From Symbiodinium natans (lineage: Eukaryota > Sar > Dinophyceae > Suessiales > Symbiodiniaceae): a stretch of 64,000 nucleotides of DNA. The stretch's first letter is position 1. Each line of letters starts with the position of its first letter. A program made the translations under genes and the position numbers. This document shows positions 22,370 to 34,300 of the stretch, in pieces. The DNA is taken from positions 62,001 to 126,000 of the forward strand of contig CAJNDS010000024.1 in the NCBI GenBank assembly GCA_905221605.1. The letters run 5' to 3'. The notes below the pieces were generated by a model, which was not told the DNA's origin, did not search any database, and saw only the letters and a list, made by a program, of their open reading frames with translations.

Positions 22370-24110
22370 ATTGGGAAATCCCCCATACTCTTGTCCTTAA
22401 ACTCCTTAAGCCCGAGAATTCTCTCGTTGTGGCAGTTGTCGCCCCTCAAAGCGGAAGTGGAGGCGAGAGACTCAGCAAGCAGGGCTTGGAGGGTTGGATA
22501 AAGAGGGCTTTTAGGGTTTATGCAGGGAGTTCAAGGCTTGCTTCTGAGTAGACGGTAGAGGGGTTATCGGACTCGTTAAGGGTTTTGCCGGTTCAGCGCA
22601 GCCTGCGGGTTGCGGTGGCCAATGCGAATCAATGCTGATAGTCCACTGTAGCGATGCCTCTGTGGCTGGCGAAAGCCCAGTAGATCCTGAGCCCAAGTGG
22701 CTTGCCTTTCTGAGTGTGGAGTGCAGCAGCACATAGTAGCACATCGTTCAAGTGATGTTCAATGATGTTCAATGATGCAGTTTTCGTTCTGTGGGGGGCC
22801 CTTCTCTCAGTACGCTGCTGAAAAGAGTGTTGCAGGGCCGAGAAACACGCCTCGGAGCCGCAGGCGAGGATGACCTCCATGGACCTGAAGCACCACAGCC
22901 TCACGGATCAGGCTCAGAGACAGAAACTCTCCGTGTTTAACCGTTTAAGCTCATGAAGAGTTGAGGTCTGGAGCAGTGGCGGCCCTCAGGACACTCAAGC
23001 CTTCTCTTGAGTCTTGAAGAGAGTTTGACAGAAGGGTGCTTCCCCGACAAAAAGCTGAGGCGAATGTGCCATAGCCAAAGTGTCTGGGGAGCTCTGCAAC
23101 TTCCAAGATCGCTTCGACCAGTTGAAAGCAGTGGGTTCCTCGGAGCCCAAAAACTCCGGGTTAAAGAGACGGGTACGTGAGGCTGAATTAAAGGTGCTCT
23201 CTGAAAAAAGGTGCTCTGAAAAAGGGGGCACTTCGAAGGGCTCTCTGTCTGAGGTGGTGCACAGCCTGGAGAGTGAGCGTGACGGCCGCCAGAAGTCGGG
23301 TAGCCCTGGGAAGAGAGAGACGCATCATCTTTTGTTTGGTGAAGTAAGAGGCATCTTTTGTGATGTTGTATTGCTTTACCTGATTTGAAAACTATTTTTG
23401 TTGGGAAAGAAGGTGGGAAGAGGGGGCGCCTGTCGAGGCTGGAGAGCATGCAGCAAGAGCTGGCGGACTGGAGCGGGTCCCAGCAAGCGATTCTTTCCTT
23501 TTGGCTTTCTCCTCTTCGTCCCCTTCAACCTTCTATTCCCAGCTCCATCTTTCTGAGCTCCATCTCCGCCATGTGCCCCATCTCAGCTGCATCTTTCGCG
23601 CGGCGAGGTTGGGCCAATCTCGATTCGAGGCGTGAGATGAGTCGAGTTTTGACGCAGTTTCACTACCCTTCTCCCCGCCCCTCCCTCCCAAAAGTGCAGA
23701 AAGTGCTCCAGATGCCCCATGCCCCAAGGCTGCATCTGTGAGGAAGGCGAGGTCCATCAGTCCATCTTGGTCCATGCTCCGCTTTGTCTGAGACACTCCT
23801 GGCACGAGGCGTTCTCTGCAGCAGTAGAGGCCAACAAAGAAAGCCTTCAAATCGGGCGTCGCTGCCGAACTTGTCACTGGTCTGCGAGCCAAGTGAAACA
23901 TTCTTGTTCTTCATTGACAGGTTGGACGTGGCAGCAGTCTTACTATTTTTGATTCGCGCGTGCTGACACGCACAAGCCTCTCCTCAAGGGCTCGAGTTAC
24001 TCTAGTTCGCTAGGCTGCAAACCAAATAGCCAACTTTATGGACGAAGTGCGTGGCTGTCTCGGATGTTGGCGCCCTCACTGCAGCACTCTACAGCAGCAT
24101 GTCTCCGTCT
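22370..24110. other. No gene recognised
   Basis: Several frames of 80-170 codons exist on both strands, none with a recognisable domain or clear splice borders. Sequence is mixed and moderately GC-rich, consistent with a long intron or spacer. Confidence 0.4.
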
Positions 24111-24115
24111 CCAAG

Positions 24116-25865
24116 GTGCAGAAAACCAGAAGATCCTGGAGCAAACAGCTGACATTCAGCGGCAGACCGCTGCCACATGTAGCAGCTTCAGGACATCACC
24201 GCCATGCACCGCAATGCACCGCAGCTAGACGCCTGCCAATCTCTCACCTTTTCGTGGTTCCAGGGCGGAGCTGGACGAGCACCAGCGCCAGCGTCAATTC
24301 GCCGATGCACGGACTGAGGTGCTGCGCACGGAATGCTTCGTTGGTTGTGATGTTGTGCTGTTTTGTGAGAGGCCATCCTCCACGAGTTGCGAGAGGCACG
24401 AAAAACGGACACCTGCGCAGAGCTTGATTGTCGCAAGCCGAACGCAAACAAGTTAAGGCGCTGGACGAGTACGACCGCCGGAGGAAGTGACGACCTCGAC
24501 ACAGCACAAGGATGCAAAGAACCGAGGCATGGGTGTGGTGGGTGCCACTTAGGCGAGAAAAGACTACCCTCGAGCTGCAGATGAAGGACGGGGTCAATGG
24601 TGCTTGCTTTTGTCTCCATGAGCTCCATGAACAGCACGGTACTGGATCTGAGAGAGTGGTGGGAGAATGTGGGTGCCGATATAGGAGGTTGGGCAGCAAC
24701 TGGCCATCCTCCATGGATCCGTCGAAAATGCCGTCCGAGGTCATCTGATCTGACGTTGGGCGACTTTGTTTTAGAACTTTGTAGACTTTGCACGAACTGC
24801 GCAGCTTGCAAAAGCCTGGAGCCCCTCTGTGGCGCGCTCGTTGAGGCAGGGGCGGACAACTTGCTAAATGCTGCTAGAGCAGACACGGCTAGGTGTTGGC
24901 CATGCAAGTGTCCTTGGAGCGACAGGCGGGTACGGCGTACAGCCATACTGGCCCGTGTAGCTGCATGACCTCGTAGCCTCCATGTTGCAGGAATTTGCAG
25001 ACTGGCATCGGGTCTCGTTAGTCGGCTACAAGTCTGTCTCCACCACGCACAAGCCCGCTGAGGTTTGGGCATTGTGACATGATCCATGAATGTATCCAAG
25101 GATTATCATAGCAGCTGTAATCGAGCACTTTCCATGTGCGTTCCAACACATCTGCACATGAGATGCGAGGTCGATGACAGCGCCTCGAAGTCTCCCTCGA
25201 AGTCGCCACCGAAAGTCCCCAAGCAGCCGAAGCCACGAAGGGAAGGGGAAAAGAGATGGGAAGAGAAGAGCTCTGTGAGGGGATGCTCTCTGAGGGTTCT
25301 TGTTCTCCTTCAGTCTCAGGTCGCCTCGGAGGAAAGGGGACCCCTCTCAGGCATCTCAGCACGTCAAAGCCTGTTGGGGACGTCGCCTCTCAGCGCACAG
25401 CGCCTTGGGGAGGTAATCAGCCTGGACAAGCGGTGTTACTCCTGCTGCAGCCAGAGCCAAATGGTCATGGCCGGCTTCAAGCCCGGGGGCCCAGAGAACA
25501 ACAGCTCGCAGAGATTCGCAGAGAGCCGAGCTTTCATCGTGTCTTCGTCTCTCCGCTGCTTCGAGGATGGCATGTCTGCAGTACAAGCCCTCGCCCGTTG
25601 CCTGCAGCGGAGGACATGTGCTGGCACTTCTAGCAGAGTCTGGCAGCACTACATAGCTGAGCTCTGGTCGGGCTTGGAGGCATCTTCGAGCGAGTGGAGC
25701 TGTTCGATCACATGGCCAGCACCTTTCTCTTGCACAACGGGGCAGTGATGCGGCAGAGCCGCTGCTGCTCAGAAGCCAAGCGCTTGAGGAGCAGCTTCTG
25801 GAAGTCGCACGTGAGCGTGTTCGGTACAACCGAGACGAGGAAGCTTGTGCACTCCCGCGCGTGTG
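24116..25865 (+). CDS. Coiled-coil protein gene, scattered exons
   Basis: Pieces with coiled-coil composition follow one another: 24,116-24,178 (AENQKILEQTADIQRQTAA, after CCAAG), 24,264-24,331 (AELDEHQRQRQFADARTEV, after CCAG), 24,440-24,490 (AERKQVKALDEYDRRRK), and 25,780-25,862 (ALEEQLLEVARERVRYNRDE). A separate SPKK-like stretch (SKSPSKSPPKVPKQPKPRR) lies at 25,186-25,242. Short exons of Glu/Gln/Arg-rich helix separated by 100-1200 bp fit one dinoflagellate gene encoding a long coiled coil. The exact family, start and stop are not determined. Confidence 0.4.
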
Positions 25866-25869
25866 GTGC

Positions 25870-27230
25870 ACCCCCGACGGGGAACCCCTTAACAGCCAGT
25901 GCCGCTGTGTGTTCCAAGTGGAGGAGGTGCTGCTGCCGAGTCCGTTCGGTTCAACTGGCCCGGATCTCAGTTCTCATGAAGGAGAGATGAGGAGAAGAAG
26001 ACGGATGATGGAAAGACAGTTTGGAAGAGTACGTGTAGCAGAAAGTGTGGTGTGGCCTGCCAGGACAAGGGGCTGAGGCATTCGCCTTCGGCTTAGCAGC
26101 CTAGCTCGGCTTAGCCCGACTTAGCTGACATAGTGCGCACAGCGACGGGCATCACAAGGACATCACATCAGAGGGCACCACAGGGCACCACAGGGCATCA
26201 CAGGGCAACATGGTCGGCGAATCCGAGGCCGTTTCTGCACCGCCAAAGGCCCCTGCTCTGCCGATGTGTGGTCTCTGGGTCCTACTGTGTATCCCACGTC
26301 CTTCCTTCAACTCTCAGGCCAAAGCCCTTGCTTTGCCAGCGTTGTCTCCGAGGCTTGGATTTCTGAAAAGTTCCCTGTTCTCCGACAGCTTTCTCGGCCT
26401 GCAGGTGAGGTGAGAAATCCCTGCTGAAGGCAGAGGTTCTGACGTGCTTTGGAGAATCCAGCCCAGTGGCCCCGGTGGCTAGCATTGGCTAGCCACAAAG
26501 TGATACAAAGTGGAACCACGTGCCCTCGTCTCGCCATTTGGATTTTGGGCTTGATTCTTCTTGACGCCCCCTGGTGTGGCAAGTTGCTACCAGGATCGCC
26601 GTGTACAAATGCGAGGACCCTCGCTTTAACACCTTCCCCTGTGACTGTGGTCGCCTGGCCTTTTCCTCTAAAGCCCTGGCCCTTGCCAAACACTGGCATC
26701 CACTAGCCTCACCCGAGACCCCCTGCTCAGCCGCCTGGTGTTGACCAAAACATTGGGGGGGGGTTAAGGTAAAGTGGGTATGGCAACCTAGAGGCAACAT
26801 ATTGCTCTTGAGATTCGCTCGGTGACTCGTGCAGCCGCACACTTCCGTGCACGTCCCTGCACGTCCCTGCACGCCGTTGCCTGGTTTCTTGGTCCAAACC
26901 TGGAGACGGACCCTGGAGAGACCGCGTTCCAGAGGCGAAGTGGTGCTGTGAGGGGGCTTTGTGTGGGTTTTCCCTCGCATGAGAAGCCTCAATAGTTAAT
27001 GGCATTAACTTAATGCATGTTCATGTGGAGGAGACACAAACGGCAGCACTGCATTCCTGAACTGTAGGTTCAGGATACTCGGGTTTTCAGTGTCTGCCTT
27101 GTACTTATCTGTTAATTCCCATGGAAGTAAACCGAGCTTTCTGCGCCTGCTGCACAGGCTCCTGGCGATGCTTTCAGTCGCAAACTATTTGAAGTGTCTT
27201 GGCTGCGAGTGCTCGGTCTAGACTGGTCTG
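25870..27230. other. No gene recognised; small tandem repeat
   Basis: A 10-11 bp repeat (CACCACAGGG, about four copies) lies at 26,170-26,205. Open frames on both strands show no domain. Confidence 0.45.
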
Positions 27231-27233
27231 CAG

Positions 27234-27458
27234 GACCTGGGGCCTACGAAACCTGGAACGTCCAATGTTTTGGAAGCGCCAAGGAAGCCTCGACGTGGTG
27301 AGCCACCGCCCAGTGATGTAGGGCCAGGGTCCGCAACCGAAACCGGTTCGGGGATTGTGCCGGGGCCTGACGCTTTCTCTGGGCCAGTCCAACAGTATCT
27401 GATCTGCGAACCTGTCCTTGAGGCAATGCTTGAGAGTGAAGGGCTTCTGCGTCATTAA
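27234..27458 (+). CDS. Terminal exon, Pro/Gly-rich protein
   Basis: After CTGCAG at 27,233 the frame reads DLGPTKPGTSNVLEAPRK, then GEPPPSDVGPGS, and ends with FSGPVQQYLICEPVLEAML and a TAA at 27,456-27,458. The 74 codons have exon-like composition and a structured C-terminus. No family recognised and no upstream exon identified. Confidence 0.4.
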   Translation, partial: DLGPTKPGTSNVLEAPRKPRRGEPPPSDVGPGSATETGSGIVPGPDAFSGPVQQYLICEPVLEAMLESEGLLRH

Positions 27459-27954
27459 CCATGCCGTTTCAGAAAAGTGCTCCCCGCCTGCTTTTTTGCA
27501 GGTCCATAGCCATAGACTTTCATGTGACAGCGCCACAGAGCGAGCCCGTGCCAGGATGGTCACAAGCGCATCTTCCGAGCTGGAATCCCAAGAATGGTAT
27601 CAGCCCGCAGTCCTGATTCAGGCGCGTTGCGCTCGAAGAACTCTGGCCTTCGCTGGTTTCTAATGGCGTGGGCTGGTTCTTTCCGCTGCTGCCGGCCTTG
27701 CTCAGCCTCGTTTCTGCCAGGAAGGCCTGCTGGGCGTGGAGGGATCCAATCGAATTGCCAAAATGGCATCAATCGACTTTCCTGAAAGCAGCAGCGAGCA
27801 GTTTCAGGCCAGGCCATGTCTCGACACTGTGCACGTGGAGAGCTGTGGTTCATCACTCCCTCGTCCAGGATGGCCTCGCAGGTATAGATTTTGCAATGTG
27901 GAAGCTTGCGGAGGCCCGAGCTCTACAGTAGCGCCCAATTTCTGTCTTCTGAAG

Positions 27955-28005
27955 TCTATTGGAGCCTATTGGAGCCTATTGGAGCCTATTGGAGCCTATT
28001 ATGGA
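27955..28005. repeat. 10-bp tandem repeat
   Basis: TATTGGAGCC is repeated about five times head to tail. It also reads as EPIGAYWSLL in one frame, which I treat as a by-product of the repeat. Confidence 0.85.
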
Positions 28006-28341
28006 GCCTGTTGGATCCCTTCTGTTGCCAGGCCATCGGCCCTTTCCAGGATGAGATTGGCTTCCGATGCTGTGGTCGGAGCGTGGGGTTCCTGCACCAG
28101 GATCGGCCCCGTGACTGCCATGTCGCATCTGCCAAACTCGTGTGCATCACCGTGCAACCGCAGCAAGGCGAGCGACCCCGACCTAGAAGAAGCAGAGCTG
28201 ACCGACCAGGAAGCCAGCGACTGGCCCCTGAGTTGCATCAGTGGCAGGAAAACACAAAAAGTCGGTGAAGGGCCCGGTGTTTTGTGCACCTTTTGCACCG
28301 CCCTTGACTCCTAGGAGCGCCATTTTTACGAGCAGAAAGAT

Positions 28342-31300
28342 TCTGATTATGGTTTGTTTAGGCCGCTGGCTCAGCTTTTCGCCGGGCTGGGGCAGTGGGT
28401 GGCAGCACTTGTGGTGCGCCGAGGCCCTGGCAAAGGAACCCTTGAGATGCAGCCCTACGATGACGAGCCGGGGCCTCAACATGTCTTCGAGTCCATCGAA
28501 GTGGGTGCTGACCTTGAAATTCTCAGAATTTCTCAGAAATGGGCACTGAAAAATATGAGAAGATCTCACAAAGATCAACCTCCCACGATTCCCAGGGCGA
28601 ATGTCTCGGAGATCACCACCGTGCCCGGTCTTGTGGTCACAACCCAAGCAGCTATTCAAAGGGCCGGAATGGGGCAGCTGTCTTGTACCGTGACAGTGAC
28701 TGGCAGTGGCAATTTGCGTTGATTACAGGTCGTGCTCCGCACGGACCAGCTTTCCTTCAAGTTCTTCTGCAGAGGACGAGAGGCACTTCAAGAGCTGCAC
28801 CTACTGTACAGGAAACATACGCATGCGCGGTTTGCGGAGTTACAACAAGAACAGCTCGTGACCAGGCTACGCATGTGGCCACCTCCTTCATGCTGCAGAA
28901 CGACATTTTGCGAATGCACAGAAATAAGTCCCACCGGCCTGTTTTGTTCGCTCTCGTGAATTGAAGGTGGGCTCTGCGATGCTGTGCTAGTGCTGTGCTG
29001 AAGGCTCGAAGCACACCTCACCCCACCTGCCCAAGAACTAGATCAATGGATCGACCAGCGCCTGCGGGTTATGCCGGCAGACTTGACGCAACATATGAAG
29101 GGCTTGCTCTCATGTTTCCACCTGCACATGATGGAGCATCGCAGGAAATCAAAGAGATGGAGCCTGACGAGCCCACAGAGGAATGGACCGCCAAGGGGGA
29201 CGTTCCCAGGACAAGGGGATCAAAGGTTTGGAACAGGTTTGAGACATGTTTGGGAAAGTGCTTGGGACAGTGCAGAGACACAGTTCAAGAGTTCAAGAGC
29301 TGGCAGGAACTTCATCCACGCCGCCAATCGGACCTGGTTCAAACGCCAGACCACCGTCTGCAAGGGTGCGGCTGCCAGGCGGGGGCATCCCGGAGAGAGC
29401 CTGGACACGCCATGCAAGGCGCACAGTTGGCCTCTCGATCAGGTTACCGGTCACCTGGGAGCCGGAGGTGTTCTTCCTCGGTTGCACGGCAGGCCCAGCA
29501 CGCCGTTGCCGTTGTCTTCCTGCTTGAGCTTTGAGTAGTCAATGCATCTTCGAGGTTGCGACACGGTCATTGAAGTCCCGATCATGCGATGGGAACATGA
29601 CACCGTGTGTGTGCCTGAGTTCATTGCTACGCAGACTCGGCAGTGTTCCGCTTTGCTTGCCAAGACCTGTATGCTTCTCAGGTACGACCCTTCCCCTGAT
29701 GCGTGGAAGAAAGACCCGCCGATGACCAATTGCAGGCTGTGTTGGTGGTGGATGCAGTCCTCGGTAAGCTAAAAGCTGGCACCCGCTTTCGGGCCTTTGC
29801 TAGGCACGCTTCTTTCGTTGATGGAGTGGATCTGTTCGACAACAAGCTCTTTGGTTTGTCCCTGGCAGAAACCAAAGGCCGGGAGCAGTTCTCGGTAAGT
29901 TGGTTTCTGGGCGACTGCTGGGTTACCTAGGCATGGACCCCGGCCAGCGCTTGGTGCTGGAAGTCACCTACGATGCACTCTACAGGAGCCTTGACAAAGG
30001 CACATAAGTCTTTGCTTTTTCTCCGTGCTCTGCCCTCAAGGAGTGGCATGAGGAAGAACACGCTGATCAACTCCACCTGTGGTATGTATGTCGTGGGCCC
30101 AATGCATCCGATATGCTGAGCCGACATAGGAGCTCAACGACGACGACCGAAAGTAACACCAGAGTCAACGATGACAACAGCATGTTGCCTAAAAAGCGTG
30201 GTCCCAGGTGGGCACATCCTTTAGCGAGTGGAACTCTGCAGAGAAAGCAGCGGATGCCGGCCACCTGGTGAAGTCAGCGGGCAGGGACGGGTTTCAGCCT
30301 GCTGACCTTGTCAGGTTGGCATTTTTGGTGCCACAGGAGGAGCTCCCAGTATCACCGCTGGGCGTTGGGATCTCAGCAAAATCTCAGCTCAGTGGCGCTT
30401 GCACCCCATCCAATGCTCTGATGCATCCTTCAAGGTCTCAGTTTCTGCCTTGGATGCAAAGGGGCCAGTTTAGCCATTGACACGGAGGCAGGGCCAAGCG
30501 AGCGCCTGCTGGTGCTTGCACGTGACTCTTCAAGCAATGCGTGCCTGCCTCACGCACAGGCTGCCTCAGGGCTGTCTGCCGTATTCTGGGCGGCAGAAGC
30601 CGTTGAAAAGAAGGGTGCCGGTCACATACAGGCTTGCAGTCGACAGGTTCCGGAAGAGCTTCATGGGTCCATGCAAGTTCGCAGGAGCTGTCCTGTGGCA
30701 TCGGCGTGCATCTCTGCCTGGCCAAGGCCACCTGACGGAATCTTTTGAGCTGTCCTTGAGGTATTCTCGAAACACATATCTTTGAGATATCCTGGACACA
30801 CACACACAGACACATTTCGGACATCAGCATGAATATCACTGTGCAGATAAGCATAAGCATAAATATCAGTATAGACTTAGATATACATTCAGACAACAAG
30901 ATACACAAAGAACGAAAACTACCTGCAGCTACAACTACACAGATATCCGTCACCATGATTGGTTTAACAGTCGCGCAGGCATGGTGGCCGGCTCACACTG
31001 CAGCGGGCTTCCTTTGCCCGGGGGGCCGCTGCTTCACTTTTGACGCAAGTGCGCAGGGCCACGTGAGGCACGGGAGTTGCTGTGTCTTGAAGAAGGTAGC
31101 TTCTGCTGTGTTTTCCTACCTGCTTGCTTTGTTTTCGAAGCATCAATTGAATTTTGAATTGTATCTGTGTGTCCGGTGTATTGGTGTGTTCTTGTGGGCA
31201 CAGATTCTTGCGAAACACATCTGTGCAGGTCTGAGGGTGTTGGCACGGTTGTGCTCCGCTGCCAAGAGAAGATGGACGGACAAGAGGCACCAAGGGTGTG

Positions 31301-34300
31301 CGGCCTGTGCACATGTGCGGTTTACCCCACGGATGTTCAGGATAAGGAAGAGCTTTCGGTCGGCACGATTGTCGGTGGCGCCACGCAGAATAGCGGCAAG
31401 AGCGCTGGAATGCCGTGGCCTCAAGGGCCGTCTTCTTTGAAAGAAGTTTTTTGCTGTTGTGCATCCGGCAAGTTGAAGAGTTGAAGACTATATATAGGGT
31501 TGCGTGATGAAGCAGAGGAGCGCTCCTTCTGGCCCCGCAGAGCAGGCGGTGCTTGTGGAGGTGCGGAGAGCGTGAGGTGCTGCAGTTGAGCTGCAACATG
31601 CTGCAATCCATGTGAATTCAGATCCAGTAGGCCTGCAGAAAATCTGGCATCACCACCTTGGATGTGGATGTCGTTGAGTGCCACGGATCGGGCCGCTTCA
31701 TCGCGGATGCCATCGAGGTACGCTTTTTGATCAAGTGCTCTTTGTGAGTTGAGAGGTGACGTTCTGCGCTGCTGCAGCGGTCTGTGCCAGGCTGCATCGT
31801 GTGGTAGAGCCCTGAGAGAGGGTGCAGATTCGAACGAGGAGGAGATGCACGGAAGCTCAGTGCAAGGGGGCGCTGTGATATGGCATCTTGTCTCAGCGTC
31901 TGTGAGTGCTGGTCTGACGCTGGTAACTGCCCAAGATCGCGACTGCTAAGAGTTGCGGTTAGCTTTTGTTTGACATGCAAGACAGCCGCAATGGAAGCTC
32001 ATCATTCTTCCCCAAAACGCTCTGAAAGGCTACTTTAGATTGCGAGTAGACACGCTTTAGCTCAAGCCTTGCCATGCCAAGCGCCAGCAATGCGTCCGCA
32101 AGCTTTCGCCCATGTTGCAAGGGCAGTGGGTCAGGAGCTCAGCACAAGCTAAGGGTGGGATCTTGGACGTCGCATCATTGCCCATTGGCGTTTAAGTCGG
32201 TCTCGTTGCCTCTTTCCTGTCTTTTGCAGGGTTCACAACTTTTTGTGCACCAACTGCCGCACCGTTGCTTTTTGTTTTGGAGGTTTTCCCATTGGCTTTG
32301 TGGTTTGATTGAAGCGGCTTTCGACGAAAGTGCTGTGCCCTCCAATGTCACCAGCTGGTTCTTTGAGGGCTGCTCTGCTTTCGCAAGGGAACAGCTTTAA
32401 CTTTAGGCACGAAGTGCAGTCGTTGTTGCATCAATGGCCGGTCTCAGCTCCGGCCGCGTTTCATTTAGGCACCCGTGGTTCAAGCACCTGGCAGTTCAAG
32501 CACCAGGGTGGTTCCAGCAAACACGATTCAAAAACAAATCCCAATTCAAGCATTGGCGATTCAAGCACTGGCGATTGAAGCACGTGCGCTTCTTTTTTAG
32601 GCTTGAGAGACTAGCGTTTGGGGCTTTTGGCTGAGGATTTCTAGGATTTTCGGTTGTTGTTCAGGGTTTACGGCTGCAAGGGTTCAGGGTTTAGGGGTTT
32701 TGCGCCCCAGGCCATCTGGGTAATGCCAGATTTTTCACGTAAAGGTGCGGGTTTTCGAGTGCCTTTTGGTGTCATTATGTGTCTTTTGGGTGGAGGGCTT
32801 TTGGGATTTGGAGCTTTCAGGGTTTTAGGGTTTCTCGATTCCGTAGGTTTCAAGCTCATATGTTAGGGTTTAGGGTTTCGCATCACCCCCTTACTTCAAT
32901 CTCTCGATTTTGAGGGTTAGGGTGTCTATGGCTTGGGGGTTTAGAGTGGAGGGTTTTTCGGATTTGCGACTTTTCGGGTGTAGGGTTGCCAGGGTTGCTA
33001 GGGTTGGTTGTTGGGTACAGGGGTTCTAGGGTTGTGTTTGCAGACAATTTTTTAGGGTTTACGGGTTTGCACCAGGTTGAGGGTGTACGGCGGCTCAGGG
33101 TTTTTAGGGTTTTCGCGTTTAGGGTTAAGGGGTGTCGCACCCCCCTATCTCCTGATTTTAACTTGCTCTTTCAGGCTAGGATCCATAAAAAAGTGTGCCC
33201 CAATAGGATGCCTCCAACAGACCCTGAACTCCGTGAGCGGCATTGGGGGTTGTCGAGTGAGAGAAGTGCAATGAAGTGCAGGGAAAGGGGCCGCTGAGAA
33301 ATGCTCTCAGAGTATGCAACCTAGTCGCACCGAAATCGAAGAATTTGTCCTGGTCCGTGCATGAGTGAGGCTTGACAGGCCTGCTGACGGTCCAAGCCAC
33401 ATGGTTGCAAGTGAGGCTATCATATTAAAGTCACTTCTGCAAGGCCGGACTGGTTGCCTCAAAGATCGCTGAGAGGGATGATCTGACAGACAAGGCCTAC
33501 CAAACGCGCCGACAGCCAGTTCACTGTTTCTTCCCGCAAACCTCCCGGCAGCGCCTGGGCTTGTTTGCAGACCATCCTTGCTCCTTCTCTGGGCCATGCT
33601 GATACTACCGCATACTCGCTGCAGGCAACTGGGCTGGGCCGGTCAACGTTCCAGAAGATCCAGGGCATGCGTAGGTGACAGCCACCTGGCGGGGACTCGA
33701 GTGCCATTGAAATCTTCGAGTCATGCGCCTCTGCATCATGCATTGCTGAGCGTCTGGATGCAAGGAGAGCTTGTTCGAATTGCAACCCTTATCAACAAGC
33801 TTGTGGACATGGATGGCTGGGACGAGGATCAGGAGCAGGAGCTTTTTGAGAACTCCGTGTCGACTTGCCTCGAGGTGATTTCAAGGGGCTTGGCGCCCCC
33901 ACACTATGATATGCTGCACACTTCGAGGGGCTTCTTGGTGGCATCTGAGTCTATGAAAAGACAGGTGTGTCACAGGTCTGACCAACATTGCCAAAATGAA
34001 TCTCAAGAAAATACCCCAAATAATTTCAGTATTACAAGTCATACCGGCACACTCTCGGCTCGGCATTCAGCGGCCCGTGCAGTTCACGGTTGGGTTTGGC
34101 TTATATTTGTCACATCCCACAATCAGCTACAGAATGCTGCAGAGCAGGACCAGCATCTTTCTGGGTTTCTGCACGTGAATCATGCCTTGAGGGAAGCTCT
34201 CACATGCATGCCTTGCATGTTTGCTTTGTGGTGCTTTTTCACTGGCTTTGTCACGCTGTCGCTTTGGCAAAGTCTTCCACTGTCTTTCCTGTTCAGGGCC

